Both the position numbers and the translations under genes were made by a program. A stretch of DNA of 64,000 nt, from the NCBI GenBank assembly GCA_030827005.1, contig JAVBJL010000009.1, positions 5,136 to 69,135 of the forward strand, in the 5' to 3' direction. Each line of letters begins with the position of its first letter. Within the stretch, counting starts at the first letter, position 1. The notes under the pieces were generated by a model. The model did not search any database. It saw only the letters and a program-made list of their open reading frames with translations, and was not told the DNA's origin. Of the stretch, positions 10,334 to 19,854 are shown piece by piece. The DNA comes from Wigglesworthia glossinidia. Lineage in GTDB: Bacteria; Pseudomonadota; Gammaproteobacteria; Enterobacterales; Enterobacteriaceae.

Positions 10334-11605
10334 TTATAATTTTTTATTTATTTTTCTATTTAAAATTGAAGATATAGTATAAAATGATCCAAAAACTAAT
10401 ATACAATCGTTTTTTTTTACTTTCTTTATTGCCTGCTCCCAGGCACTTTTAACGTTTTCAAATTTTTCTATTCTACTCTTTTTTTCACATAAATGTACTG
10501 ATAGTTCTTCATTTTTAGCGCCTCTAGGATACTCTAATAAAGAGACGCAGTACCATACATCAATAATATTTAAAAAATATTTTAGTGTATTCTTAATGTC
10601 TTTATCACGTAACATACCTACAATAGCATATAAAAAATTGATATTTTTTTTAATCTTTTTCATTTTTTTTGATAAAAAACTAGCCGCATGAGGATTATGA
10701 GCTACATCTAAAATAATTAATGGTTTTTTATTAATAATTTGAAATCTCCCGATTAGAGTGGTTTTTAATCCTTGTATAATTGATTGATATGATATAAAAT
10801 ATGGTAGAGATTGAATTACTGCCAATGCAGTTGCTGCATTTTTTACCGAAAGATTTGGATACGGTAGATTTATTGTGCATTTTTGATCTTTCCACATCCA
10901 AAATGTAGAATATTTCTTCCAAAACCAATGAATATTACAAAAATACGGTATTGCTTTATGAATTTGAGCGGCATATCTTAATTTAAACGAATTTTTTACG
11001 TCTCCAAAAATTGCTATTTTTCCAGAACGAAAAATACCGGATTTTTCTTTTGCTATTTGATCGTATGTACCTCCTAAAATTTGTGTATGTTCTAGTGCAA
11101 CATTTGTAATTACAGAAATATTGGAATTAACGATATTAGTAGCATCTAAACTTCCTCCTAAACCTACTTCTAAAATGACAACATCTAATTTTAAATATTT
11201 AAAAATCCACAAAGCCACCAAGGTACTGAATTCGAAATAACTGATGGATATTTTCCCTCTTATTTTATTAATATAAGATATCGCTAATATACAAATTTCA
11301 TTTGAAATAGGCAATCCTTGCACACGAATACGTTCATTATATTTTAATAAATGCGGAGAGCTATATACTCCAACAGTTTTCTTGCTATTTAATAGTATAG
11401 CTTCTATTAAACGACAAGTACTTCCTTTTCCATTAGTTCCTCCGACAATAATAGCGATTGGAGCTGGTTGTAGTAAACCTAAATTTGAAGCGATATGATA
11501 TATTGCATCTAACCTAAAATCCATTTCTTTATAATGTATGTTTTCGATATACTTTATCCAATCTGAAATTTTAGAATAATTATTTGGTATAAATATATAT
11601 TTCAT
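10334..11605 (-). CDS. folC: bifunctional folylpolyglutamate synthase / dihydrofolate synthase
   Basis: Adds glutamate to dihydropteroate and then to folates. The 423 residues match E. coli (422). The Mur-ligase-type ATP loop GGTNGKGSTCRLIEAIL lies near residue 55, followed by the omega-loop region SSPHLLKYNERI and the central ligase signature VILEVGLGGSLDATN. A C-terminal ligase domain contains LDVAHNPHA. It lies 25 bp downstream of accD; a 120-bp gap to cvpA marks the site of the lost dedD. Confidence 0.97.
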   Translation of the reverse strand: MKYIFIPNNYSKISDWIKYIENIHYKEMDFRLDAIYHIASNLGLLQPAPIAIIVGGTNGKGSTCRLIEAILLNSKKTVGVYSSPHLLKYNERIRVQGLPISNEICILAISYINKIRGKISISYFEFSTLVALWIFKYLKLDVVILEVGLGGSLDATNIVNSNISVITNVALEHTQILGGTYDQIAKEKSGIFRSGKIAIFGDVKNSFKLRYAAQIHKAIPYFCNIHWFWKKYSTFWMWKDQKCTINLPYPNLSVKNAATALAVIQSLPYFISYQSIIQGLKTTLIGRFQIINKKPLIILDVAHNPHAASFLSKKMKKIKKNINFLYAIVGMLRDKDIKNTLKYFLNIIDVWYCVSLLEYPRGAKNEELSVHLCEKKSRIEKFENVKSAWEQAIKKVKKNDCILVFGSFYTISSILNRKINKKL

Positions 11606-11630
11606 GATGTGATATATAAAAATTATTTAA

Positions 11631-12494
11631 TTAGGAATTAATATTTGGTTCTGGTTGATTGGTAATTTTCGCTAATATTTTTGCAAGTGAATTACGCATT
11701 TTAGGTCTTCTGATAATCAAATCAATTGCTCCTTTTTGAATTAAAAATTCACTTTTTTGAAAATTAGATGGCAATTTTTCTTTTACAGTTTGTGCAATTA
11801 CACGTGGGCCAGCAAATCCTATTAGAGCTTTTGGTTCTGCAACGTTTAAATCTCCTAACATTGCTATACTTGCGGAAACCCCCCCCATGCTAGGATCGGT
11901 TAATACAGATATATATGGAATGCCATGTTGTTGTAATTTGCCTAATGCTGCACTTGTTTTAGCCATTTGCATTAAAGAAATTAACGCTTCCTGTATGCGC
12001 GCTCCTCCACTTGAAGAAAAACATATCATTGGACAATTTTGTTTTATTGCTTGATTAACACCTTTTACAAATCGAGCTCCAACGACAGCTGACATAGACC
12101 CTCCAATAAAAGAAAATTCAAATGCTGCAGCAATGACTGGCATACTGTATAGGGTCCCTTGCATGACTATTATGGCATCTTTTTCTTGTGTTTCTTTTTG
12201 AGCAGAATTTAATCGATCTTTGTATTTTTTTGTATCTTTAAATTTCAGAATATCTTTTGGTTCTAATTCTTGTCCAATTTCTACTATATTATCCTGATCT
12301 AAAAAACTTTTTAATCTTTTTCTCGCTGTTATTCTCATGTGAAAATCGCATTTTGGACATACTTCTAGGTTTCGTTCTAGATCTAATCGATATAGCATTT
12401 GGTTGCAATTGGAGCATTTTGTCCACAACCCTTCTGGAATGTTAGTTTTTTTTATAATTGTATGTTTTTTTAAGATACGTTCAATCCAGCTCAT
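11631..12494 (-). CDS. accD: acetyl-CoA carboxylase, carboxyltransferase subunit beta
   Basis: Beta subunit of the carboxyltransferase that makes malonyl-CoA. The protein has 287 residues, slightly short of E. coli. The N-terminal four-Cys zinc ribbon is intact (TKCSNCNQ then VCPKCDFH). The crotonase-fold core has [32 protein letters not shown] and [12 protein letters not shown]. Located truA-accD-folC as in E. coli, with dedA lost between truA and accD. Works with the alpha subunit AccA and with AccB/AccC, none of which is in the window. Confidence 0.97.
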   Translation of the reverse strand: MSWIERILKKHTIIKKTNIPEGLWTKCSNCNQMLYRLDLERNLEVCPKCDFHMRITARKRLKSFLDQDNIVEIGQELEPKDILKFKDTKKYKDRLNSAQKETQEKDAIIVMQGTLYSMPVIAAAFEFSFIGGSMSAVVGARFVKGVNQAIKQNCPMICFSSSGGARIQEALISLMQMAKTSAALGKLQQHGIPYISVLTDPSMGGVSASIAMLGDLNVAEPKALIGFAGPRVIAQTVKEKLPSNFQKSEFLIQKGAIDLIIRRPKMRNSLAKILAKITNQPEPNINS

Positions 12495-12601
12495 ATAAAA
12501 TTATATAATTATATTTAATATTTTTGTTTTAAAATTTTGTTAATTTAAGATTAATTAATTTTTTAAATTAACACATGTATTTTAATCTTTAATAAGATAA
12601 C

Positions 12602-13414
12602 TTAATTCATAAATTTTTTAAATAAAAACTGATTAAAAAAAGAAATTTCAAGATTTACACGAGGAATTTTAAAATTTGTTGGATAACGTACTTCGACTAG
12701 ATATAATCCTTGTGGTGGAGTTTTTGGGCCAGATAGCTTTCTATTTTTTAATTTTAATAATTCAGATATCCAAAATTCAGATTTATCGCCTTTTCCAATT
12801 TGAATTAAAGTTCCTACAATATTTCTTACCATATTATAAACAAATGAATTAGCACGGATATCAATATAAATATATTTTCCACTTTTGTAAACTTGAATAT
12901 TATATATAATGCGATAAGCTGTTTTTGATTGACATTTTTTACTCCTAAAAGAAGTAAAGTCATGTTTTCCTATTAGTTGTTTTGCTGCATTTTTCATCTT
13001 ATTTATATTTAATGGAGAAAATATTGTAGTAAAATATTCTTGAAATATTCCGGGACGTATAGTGTGGTTGTATATTAAATATACATATCTTCTAGACGTC
13101 GCACTATGTCTCGCGTGAAAATTATTTTTTACTGGAATAATCCATATCATGGAGATATCACGAGGAAGATACGTGTTCATTCCTAAAACCCATTGACGGT
13201 AAGAACGTATAATATGTGTATAAAAATGTATAACTTGAAAAATAGCGTGCACTTTAGCGTCGGTTCTTCCAGAACAATATGTTAAAATTTTATTTCCGGA
13301 AAATTTCATTAATGCGTTTTCAATTTCCACTTGAATACTAGTATTTTCTTTTTGTACTTGCCATCCACAGTACCTGCTTCCATTATATTCAAATCCAGCA
13401 GCAAATTTTTGCAT
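12602..13414 (-). CDS. truA: tRNA pseudouridine(38-40) synthase
   Basis: Converts uridines 38-40 of the tRNA anticodon arm to pseudouridine. 270 residues; the N-terminus MQKFAAGFEYNGSRYCGWQVQ fits TruA. The catalytic Asp is present in GRTDAKVHA, but the near-invariant Gly of RTDAGVH is replaced by Lys. Later motifs SFVYNMVRNIVGTLIQIGKG and the C-terminal APPQGLYL-like segment (TPPQGLYL) are conserved. In enterics usg lies between pdxB and truA; here it is gone (86-bp gap). Confidence 0.95.
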   Translation of the reverse strand: MQKFAAGFEYNGSRYCGWQVQKENTSIQVEIENALMKFSGNKILTYCSGRTDAKVHAIFQVIHFYTHIIRSYRQWVLGMNTYLPRDISMIWIIPVKNNFHARHSATSRRYVYLIYNHTIRPGIFQEYFTTIFSPLNINKMKNAAKQLIGKHDFTSFRSKKCQSKTAYRIIYNIQVYKSGKYIYIDIRANSFVYNMVRNIVGTLIQIGKGDKSEFWISELLKLKNRKLSGPKTPPQGLYLVEVRYPTNFKIPRVNLEISFFNQFLFKKFMN

Positions 13415-13500
13415 AATTTTAAATATTGAATTTAGTTTATATTAATAAATTTTTATTGAATAATTTTTATGAAATATGAAATATTTCAAGCATTTTATAC

Positions 13501-14646
13501 TCATTTTTTTTCATGTATAGAATTAAATCCTATTTTTTTTAAAACTGAGGAAAAATATAAATTATTCGTTTTTACTCTTATAGAAGACCATTCACGACGA
13601 TGTCGATAAAATTCACGTAATTTATCAAAATTATTTTTTTTATTAATATAACTTCTAAACTGATTATCGTCATATAAAATATTATTAATTAAATTAGATA
13701 ATAAGTAAATTTTTGATTGAGTATATTTTCCAAACAAAGATATATGATCTATATCAGATTTATAAAATTCGTCAAATATCAAAGATATTGGTTTTAATTT
13801 TATTTTTTTTCCTAAAAATTTACATAGTTTATTAAATATTACAAGTATACTTCTAATTTTTCCTTCAATACTATGTCCTGCTATATGTGGAGTTCCTATA
13901 TCAATACGAGATAGTAGTTCTAAACATATTAAAGGTTCATTTTCCCAAACATCTAAAACAACTTTAATTGGCTTACCTAAACGTAAAATATTTAATAAGG
14001 CTAAATTATCAATAACAGATCCTCGAGAAGTATTTATTAATATACAATTATCTGGTAATTTTAATAGAATTTTTTCATCAATTAAATGTTTAGTTGGATA
14101 TAATCCATGCGTAGTTAATGGAACATGTAGTGTTAAAATATCTGAATTTTTTATAAGAGTATCTAATGATGTCCAAGTGTAACGGCATGAGTCTACTTTT
14201 ACAAAAGGATCATATAATAATGTTTTAATACCAAGAGCATGTAGTTTTTTATTTAAACATGTACCGATATTACCCATTCCGATAATTCCTACTGTTTTTT
14301 TAATTAAAAAAAATTTGTCCCGTTCAGCTAAGTATAATAAGCTTGATAATACATATTCTGCAACAGAAATAGAGTTACATCCTGGAGAAAAATGAAAATT
14401 TATTTGCTTTTTTTTTAAGCTAATAAGATCGACGTGGTCAATTCCAGAAGTTGCACTTCCAATAAATTTTATCTGAGTATTTTTTATTAAATCTTCAGTG
14501 ATATTTGTTGTAGATTTAATAATTAAAATATCAATATTTTTTAATTTTGATTTGATAATGCTACGTCCATCAATTAATTTTGTAATACCAAGTTTTTCAA
14601 ACCAATTTAAAAAAAAAGAAAGATTTTTATCAATTAAAATATTCAT
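13501..14646 (-). CDS. pdxB: erythronate-4-phosphate dehydrogenase
   Basis: Second step of DXP-dependent pyridoxal phosphate synthesis. The 381 residues match E. coli PdxB. The Rossmann loop is GIIGMGNIGTCL near residue 120. Catalytic residues of the D-2-hydroxyacid dehydrogenase family are visible: Arg in NTSRGSVID, Glu in WENEPL, His in PHIAGHSIEGK. A PdxB-type C-terminal dimerisation domain follows and is AT-drifted but full length. Head of the pdxB-truA-accD-folC-cvpA-purF-ubiX run. Indicates vitamin B6 synthesis. Confidence 0.96.
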   Translation of the reverse strand: MNILIDKNLSFFLNWFEKLGITKLIDGRSIIKSKLKNIDILIIKSTTNITEDLIKNTQIKFIGSATSGIDHVDLISLKKKQINFHFSPGCNSISVAEYVLSSLLYLAERDKFFLIKKTVGIIGMGNIGTCLNKKLHALGIKTLLYDPFVKVDSCRYTWTSLDTLIKNSDILTLHVPLTTHGLYPTKHLIDEKILLKLPDNCILINTSRGSVIDNLALLNILRLGKPIKVVLDVWENEPLICLELLSRIDIGTPHIAGHSIEGKIRSILVIFNKLCKFLGKKIKLKPISLIFDEFYKSDIDHISLFGKYTQSKIYLLSNLINNILYDDNQFRSYINKKNNFDKLREFYRHRREWSSIRVKTNNLYFSSVLKKIGFNSIHEKK

Positions 14647-14779
14647 ATTTTATATGATAGATATTAATTAATTAAAATTTTTTTATTTATAGAATATAAT
14701 ATATATTTTTTGTTAAAAGTAAATATTATTTGCATGTAAAATAATAGTACTATTTATTTTTATATTATACTCAATATAA

Positions 14780-15602
14780 TTACTGAAATTTTTTTATTTT
14801 TTTTGGCAATACAGATAGTGGATTAACTTTTTTTCCTTGATGTCGTATTTCAAAATATAATTTTATTTCATTTGTATTAGAATGTCCCATTGTAGATATT
14901 TTTTGTCCAGATTTTACTTGCTGTTTGTTATGTACTAATAAAATATTATTATATGCATATATACTAAGATAATTGTTTTTATGTTTTAAAATAATCAAAT
15001 TTCCATACCCTTTTATTTTATTTCCAACATAAACTACTGTCCCGTCACAAGCGGCTAAAACGGGTTCATTGTATATTCCAAGTATATATAAGTTTTTATT
15101 TTGAGAATTCATGATAATTTTTCCATTTGCAGGCCATACCCAAAAAATAGATTTATTAGTATTATATTGTTTTTTAGTATTTTTTTTTTCTTGATTTTTA
15201 GCGTATAATTTTTTTTTTCAATTAAATCAGATACTAAATTTTTTAGAATAAGTTTTTGATTAGAATTTTTTTGATTTTTTTGTATATAATAAAAAAAAAT
15301 TTTTTTTTTATTTTTTAATATTAATGAATAATTTTTAATTTTAATTGAATAAAAAATAAAAAATTTTTTTTTAATATATTTGGAGTATTTGATTGCTTTA
15401 TTTTTATATAATAAACAGTATTATTTATATATTTATAGTATTGTTTTAAACAATTTTTTTTTTCATCGATCTTTTTTAAAGTAAAAAATATATTTTTAAA
15501 ATATGTATTTTTTATTAAATCATAATAAATATGTAATGGTTTAATGAAAAAACTGATATTTAAAAGTAAAAAAAATAATAATTTATAATTAAAAAAAAGC
15601 AT
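14780..15602 (-). pseudogene. nlpD: nlpD remnant (LytM-domain amidase activator), several frameshifts
   Basis: The 3' part (frame from 15112, open further upstream to a poly-A tract near 15185) is clearly the NlpD LytM domain: WVWPANGKII, then GYGNLIILKHKNNYLSIYAY, QQVKSGQKISTMG, and a YFEIRHQGKKVNPLSVLP end. E. coli NlpD lacks peptidase metal ligands and instead activates AmiC; here the His positions of AYAHN and LHFEI are Tyr. The 5' part (15602-15321) has a hydrophobic N-terminus and a faint LysM-like stretch, no lipobox Cys, and ends at a stop. The two parts are in different frames, and joining them needs at least two frame changes, in DNA full of poly-A runs. Position directly downstream of surE is the enteric order (pcm lost); rpoS is absent after it. 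Probably a decaying gene. Confidence 0.82.
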
Positions 15603-15717
15603 ATTTTATAGCCTATAAAATAAATAATGCGATTAATTTTTTTAATAAAATGTTGAATTCTTAAATATTTTGTATTAATTTACCTTACCAAGGGATGCAC
15701 ATAATATAAAGAACTAG

Positions 15718-16464
15718 TTATATATTTATATCAAACCAATTAGAAACCGTTTCTATTTCTCCATGAGATGTCAAGTCTAAAGATAATGGGGTAACTGAAA
15801 TATAGCCATTTTGGATGGCATAAAAATCAGTTTTAGAAGATTTTTTATAAATCTTTGAATTTTTTCCTATCCAAAAAATTTTGTTATTTTTTGGATTTTT
15901 TTGTTTTATCACTTTATGTTTTGTAGTATGCTTGCCAAGTTTAGTAATTTTAAATCCTCTAATATTTTTCAGAGGAAGATCCGGTATATTGATATTAAAT
16001 ATGTATCTTTTTTTGAATGGATTCTTGAAAAAAGCACCCAATAATCTATATGTAATTTTAACGGCACTACTAATATGACGTCGTCCGTCTAATGATATTG
16101 CAAAAGAAGAATACTTTAATTCACGTCCTTCACGAGCCGCAGCTATAGTTCCAGAATAAAAAATATCATCCCCCAGGTTTGATCCTAAATTGATTCCTGA
16201 AATGATAAAATCTGGTTTAGGATTCATAAAAACATTAATACCTAAATATGCGCAATCTGCTGGAGTTCCAGAGATAACAGTAATATCTCCATTAGAAAAA
16301 CGATGAATACTTAATGGAGAATTGACTGTAAGAGCGTTAGATATGCCGCTTCGGTCATAATTTGGAGCAATTACTTGTACATTGAAAGTTTTTTTTAATT
16401 TTTTTGCTAAGTTTTGTAATCCGGGAGAATAAATGCCATCGTCATTACTTAATAATATATTCAT
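15718..16464 (-). CDS. surE: 5'/3'-nucleotidase SurE
   Basis: Metal-dependent phosphatase acting on nucleoside monophosphates and short polyphosphate. Metal-site motif LLSNDDGIYSPG at the N-terminus, SGTPADCAYLGIN in the middle, and SGINLGSNLGDDIFYSGT with AAAREG, all highly conserved. I start at 16464 because MNILLSNDDG aligns with E. coli MRILLSNDDG; an upstream ATG at 16479 is in frame. Upstream neighbour of nlpD, as in E. coli. About 248 residues, near the family length. Confidence 0.95.
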   Translation of the reverse strand: MNILLSNDDGIYSPGLQNLAKKLKKTFNVQVIAPNYDRSGISNALTVNSPLSIHRFSNGDITVISGTPADCAYLGINVFMNPKPDFIISGINLGSNLGDDIFYSGTIAAAREGRELKYSSFAISLDGRRHISSAVKITYRLLGAFFKNPFKKRYIFNINIPDLPLKNIRGFKITKLGKHTTKHKVIKQKNPKNNKIFWIGKNSKIYKKSSKTDFYAIQNGYISVTPLSLDLTSHGEIETVSNWFDINI

Positions 16465-16534
16465 TTTTAATAAAAACAATTAAAATTTTATTTAAATTTT
16501 TAAAGATTAAAATGATAATATCTTATACTAACTG

Positions 16535-17605
16535 TTATAAAATATTAACGGAATTAAGATGATAAAATATCGCTTCTAGTTTATCAATCATAGAAAGTTG
16601 TGCGCATCTTAACCAATTTCTTGGGTCATAAAATTTTTTATTTGGAGAGTCACTCCCCTCGGGATTACCAAGTTGTGTATACAGGTAATTTTTATTTTTT
16701 TTATAAAAATCTAATATTCCTTTCCAAGTGGCCCATTGAGTATCTGTATCGATATTTATTTTGACAATGCCATACTTGATTGCACGTTTAATATCTTTGA
16801 TATCTGATCCCGACCCGCCGTGAAACACAAGATTCAAAGGGTTATGAGGTAATCCAAATTTTTTAGCAACACATTGTTGTGAAAATTTTAAGATTTCTGG
16901 TTTTAATTTAATATTTCCAAACCGATACACACCATGACAGTTTCCGAAAGATGCTGCAATAATGAAATTATTTCCAATTTTTATTAAATTTTCGTATGCA
17001 TATACTACATCTTCGGGTTTAGTATATAACTTAGAGCGATGTAAATTTTGGTTATTTATACCGTCTTCTTCTCCACCAGTGCATCCTAATTCAATTTCGA
17101 GCATCATATTTAATGGAGATATATTGGTTAAATACATACTGCTAATATTAATATTTTCTTTTAAATTTTCTGCAGATAAGTCAATCATATGAGATGAAAA
17201 TAAAGGAATTCCTGTTTTCTGAAAATGTTTTTTTCCTTCTATAATCAAAGCATCTATCCAGGGTAGCATTTTTTTAGAACAATGGTCTGTATGCAATATG
17301 ACCGGAATATTATAGTCTTTTGCAACGTTGTGAACATGTAATGCTCCTGATATTGCACCTAAAACGGATCCGCGAATAGAATTTATTTTTTTTCCTGCGA
17401 TAAAAGAAGATCCGCTATAAGAAAATTGAATAATAATTGGAGCACGTAATTTAGATGCAGCTTCTAAAGAAGCATTAATTGAATCTGTTCCAATACAATT
17501 AATTGCTGGTATAGCAAAACCTTTTATTTTTGCAATATCAAATAGTTGTTTTATTTTATTTCCGAATATTACTCCAGATCCGATTGATTTTAAAATATTT
17601 TGCAT
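16535..17605 (-). CDS. fbaA: fructose-bisphosphate aldolase, class II
   Basis: Zinc-dependent aldolase splitting fructose-1,6-bisphosphate in glycolysis. 356 residues against 359 in E. coli. Zinc ligands and active-site motifs are intact: VILHTDHCSKKMLPWID, LEIELGCTGGEEDG, FGNCHGVY, VFHGGSGS and KINIDTDTQWATW. Lies 42 bp downstream of pgk, the conserved pgk-fbaA order (epd is missing upstream). Functions with pgk and tpiA (55443) in this window. Confidence 0.98.
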   Translation of the reverse strand: MQNILKSIGSGVIFGNKIKQLFDIAKIKGFAIPAINCIGTDSINASLEAASKLRAPIIIQFSYSGSSFIAGKKINSIRGSVLGAISGALHVHNVAKDYNIPVILHTDHCSKKMLPWIDALIIEGKKHFQKTGIPLFSSHMIDLSAENLKENINISSMYLTNISPLNMMLEIELGCTGGEEDGINNQNLHRSKLYTKPEDVVYAYENLIKIGNNFIIAASFGNCHGVYRFGNIKLKPEILKFSQQCVAKKFGLPHNPLNLVFHGGSGSDIKDIKRAIKYGIVKINIDTDTQWATWKGILDFYKKNKNYLYTQLGNPEGSDSPNKKFYDPRNWLRCAQLSMIDKLEAIFYHLNSVNIL

Positions 17606-17647
17606 AAAAATTTAAACTCTTTAATTGATTTAAAATATGAATGTGTT

Positions 17648-18814
17648 TTATGGTATATAAAAACGTTTTAATTGTGATATAATTGGTAACGTTTGAGTTT
17701 CAAGAAATTTTAATAGCGCTCCTCCTCCTGTAGAGACATATGAAAAAAAATTAAAAATTCCAAATTGTCTTGCTGCTAATATTGTTTCTCCGCCTCCAAT
17801 AATAGATAAGACATTTTTTCTTACTATTCCTTTTGCCACTTGTTTGGTTCCTGAACATTGATTGCTTAATTCAAAACATCCTAGAGGTCCATTCCAAAAA
17901 ATTGTTTTAGCTGTATTTAAAATGTTAATAAATGTTTTACATGATTTTTCTCCTATATCTACGATACAGTCTTCATTTTTTATTTTTAAAATAGATTTTT
18001 CAGTAAGACAATGAAATTGATTATTTTTGATAACTTTTACGTCTTTAGGTAGTACGAGATTATTTTGTTTTTTTAGAAGAAATTTTGCTTTATCAATATA
18101 AGTTAGGTCATGTAAAGATTTTCCGATATTATATCCTTGTGATAGCAAAAATGTATTTGCCACCCCTCCTCCTATGATAATTTTATCAGAAATTTTTGAT
18201 AATTTTTCAATTACAGCAAGCTTTGTTGAAATTTTAGATCCTCCAATAACAGTAACTATTGGAGGTTTTGCTTTTAGTAAAGTATTATTTAAATATTCAA
18301 TTTCTTTTTTTAAAAGTATTCCTATACAGCTTTTTTTTGCAAATTCTATTACTCCGTATGTAGATGACTCTATGCGATGCGATGCTCCAAATGCGTCCAT
18401 AACAAATATATCACATAAATTAGCATATCGTTTTGATAAAGTTATATCATTTTTTTTCTCTCCTTTATTAAAACGTACATTTTCTAACATTATCAATTCA
18501 TTTTTTCTTATTTCAATTCCGTTTAAGTAATTTCTAATTAATCTGATTGGATAATGAATATATTTTTGTAATATTTTTACAATGGGTTTTAACGAGTAAT
18601 GTTCAATATATTTTTCTTTTTTAGGTCTTCCGAAATGTGACATAACTATCACGCACTTTGTATGATTTCTTAAAGCAAAATTTATCGTTGATATGGAATT
18701 TTGGATTCGCATATCGCAGGCAATTTTTTTATTTTTAATTGGAACATTAAAATCAGAACGTATTAATATTATTTTATTTTTTAAATAAAAATCAGTTATA
18801 CATGGTATTTGCAT
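17648..18814 (-). CDS. pgk: phosphoglycerate kinase
   Basis: Substrate-level phosphorylation step of glycolysis. 388 residues (E. coli 387). N-domain 3-PG site: IRSDFNVPIKNKKI, MSHFGRPK and LLENVRFNKGE-like MLENVRFNKGEKK. C-domain nucleotide site: GGSKISTKLAVIEKL, FWNGPLGCFEL and the terminal STGGGALLKFLE. Reading frame intact despite long poly-A stretches. First gene of the long minus-strand run. Confidence 0.98.
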   Translation of the reverse strand: MQIPCITDFYLKNKIILIRSDFNVPIKNKKIACDMRIQNSISTINFALRNHTKCVIVMSHFGRPKKEKYIEHYSLKPIVKILQKYIHYPIRLIRNYLNGIEIRKNELIMLENVRFNKGEKKNDITLSKRYANLCDIFVMDAFGASHRIESSTYGVIEFAKKSCIGILLKKEIEYLNNTLLKAKPPIVTVIGGSKISTKLAVIEKLSKISDKIIIGGGVANTFLLSQGYNIGKSLHDLTYIDKAKFLLKKQNNLVLPKDVKVIKNNQFHCLTEKSILKIKNEDCIVDIGEKSCKTFINILNTAKTIFWNGPLGCFELSNQCSGTKQVAKGIVRKNVLSIIGGGETILAARQFGIFNFFSYVSTGGGALLKFLETQTLPIISQLKRFYIP

Positions 18815-19278
18815 ATAAATTCACGGCTCATGAATCAGTTTGTTTGAATAAAAAACTTAAATCTTTAAAAATCAATTTAAAACTTTATAGTCAATTTTCA
18901 ATGGTAGTTTTTTTTATATGAATGTTTTAAGATAATTATCTATTAAAATAAATTTGAATTTTTCTTAAATTCGTTTAGAATCTTAATAAATTTCAATGTT
19001 TGAAATGCTTTTTTATTTTTTTTCTATACAAGTTAATCTAAAAAATTAACTACATATAGAACATTATACAATAACATTTACATAAGTTCTACTGGATCAG
19101 ATAAATTTATAAGAATTTATATTTATATACAAATTTTCCGAATAAATTTAAGATTTAAAAAATCATTATTTCAGACAGCTTAATTTATTTGTTAAGCCAA
19201 ATTTATAGTAAAAATTTTTTAATATAACGGCATTATTGTATGATACAATACTATAATAAAATTAAAAACGGATTCCCG
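18815..19278. other. gene-free intergenic gap, pgk / trxA
   Basis: About 460 bp between two divergent genes. No credible open frame, RNA gene or repeat was seen. It must contain the promoters for pgk (minus) and trxA (plus). Likely an eroded remnant of genes that flank trxA or pgk in free-living relatives. Confidence 0.55.
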
Positions 19279-19629
19279 ATGGATCACAAAAATAACATTT
19301 TGGATATTAGCGACAATGAATTTTGTTCAATTTTATTAAAATCCAAAAATCCCATATTAGTTGATTTTTGGGCAGATTGGTGTACACCATGCAAATCTAT
19401 GACGCCTATACTGCAAAATATAGCAAAAAAATATGCTAAAAAACTAAAATTAGTGAAAATTAATATAGAAAAATATTCAGATACTCAAGAAAAATATTTA
19501 ATACGTAGCATACCCACTTTAATACTGTTTTTTAATCAAAGTATTTTAGGAAAAAAAATAGGAGTATGTTCGCAAAATGAATTAGAAATATTTCTTGATA
19601 CTCATTTAAAAAAATCTATGAATCATTAG
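19279..19629 (+). CDS. trxA: thioredoxin 1
   Basis: Small dithiol oxidoreductase reducing ribonucleotide reductase and other proteins. About 116 residues from the chosen ATG at 19279 (MDHKNNILDIS aligns with MSDKIIHLT of E. coli; an in-frame ATG at 19240 would add 13 residues). Visible are VDFWADWCTPCKSMTPIL with the two redox Cys, the cis-Pro motif SIPTLILF, and a C-terminal helix. The active site reads C-T-P-C rather than the usual C-G-P-C. Upstream of rho as in enterics. Confidence 0.95.
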   Translation: MDHKNNILDISDNEFCSILLKSKNPILVDFWADWCTPCKSMTPILQNIAKKYAKKLKLVKINIEKYSDTQEKYLIRSIPTLILFFNQSILGKKIGVCSQNELEIFLDTHLKKSMNH

Positions 19630-19854
19630 TTAAAAATCAAAATAACCAAAAAAAAGTTAAACTAAATTCGATAGTACCGAATAACGTGCTTTATATAAAT
19701 ATTACACCCAAGCGTTTTAAATAAAATATATTAGCCGCTTTATATGTACCTAAAAAACTAATAGTTAGCTTAATTTTTAAAAAACTAAAAAATTTTTATA
19801 TAAGAATTATAAATATGCTTATAAATCAATACCCGTCACCATTATTTCATTATT

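Noticed and set aside
18174..18530. 118-codon frame antisense to pgk
   Set aside because: Shadow frame within an intact conserved gene.
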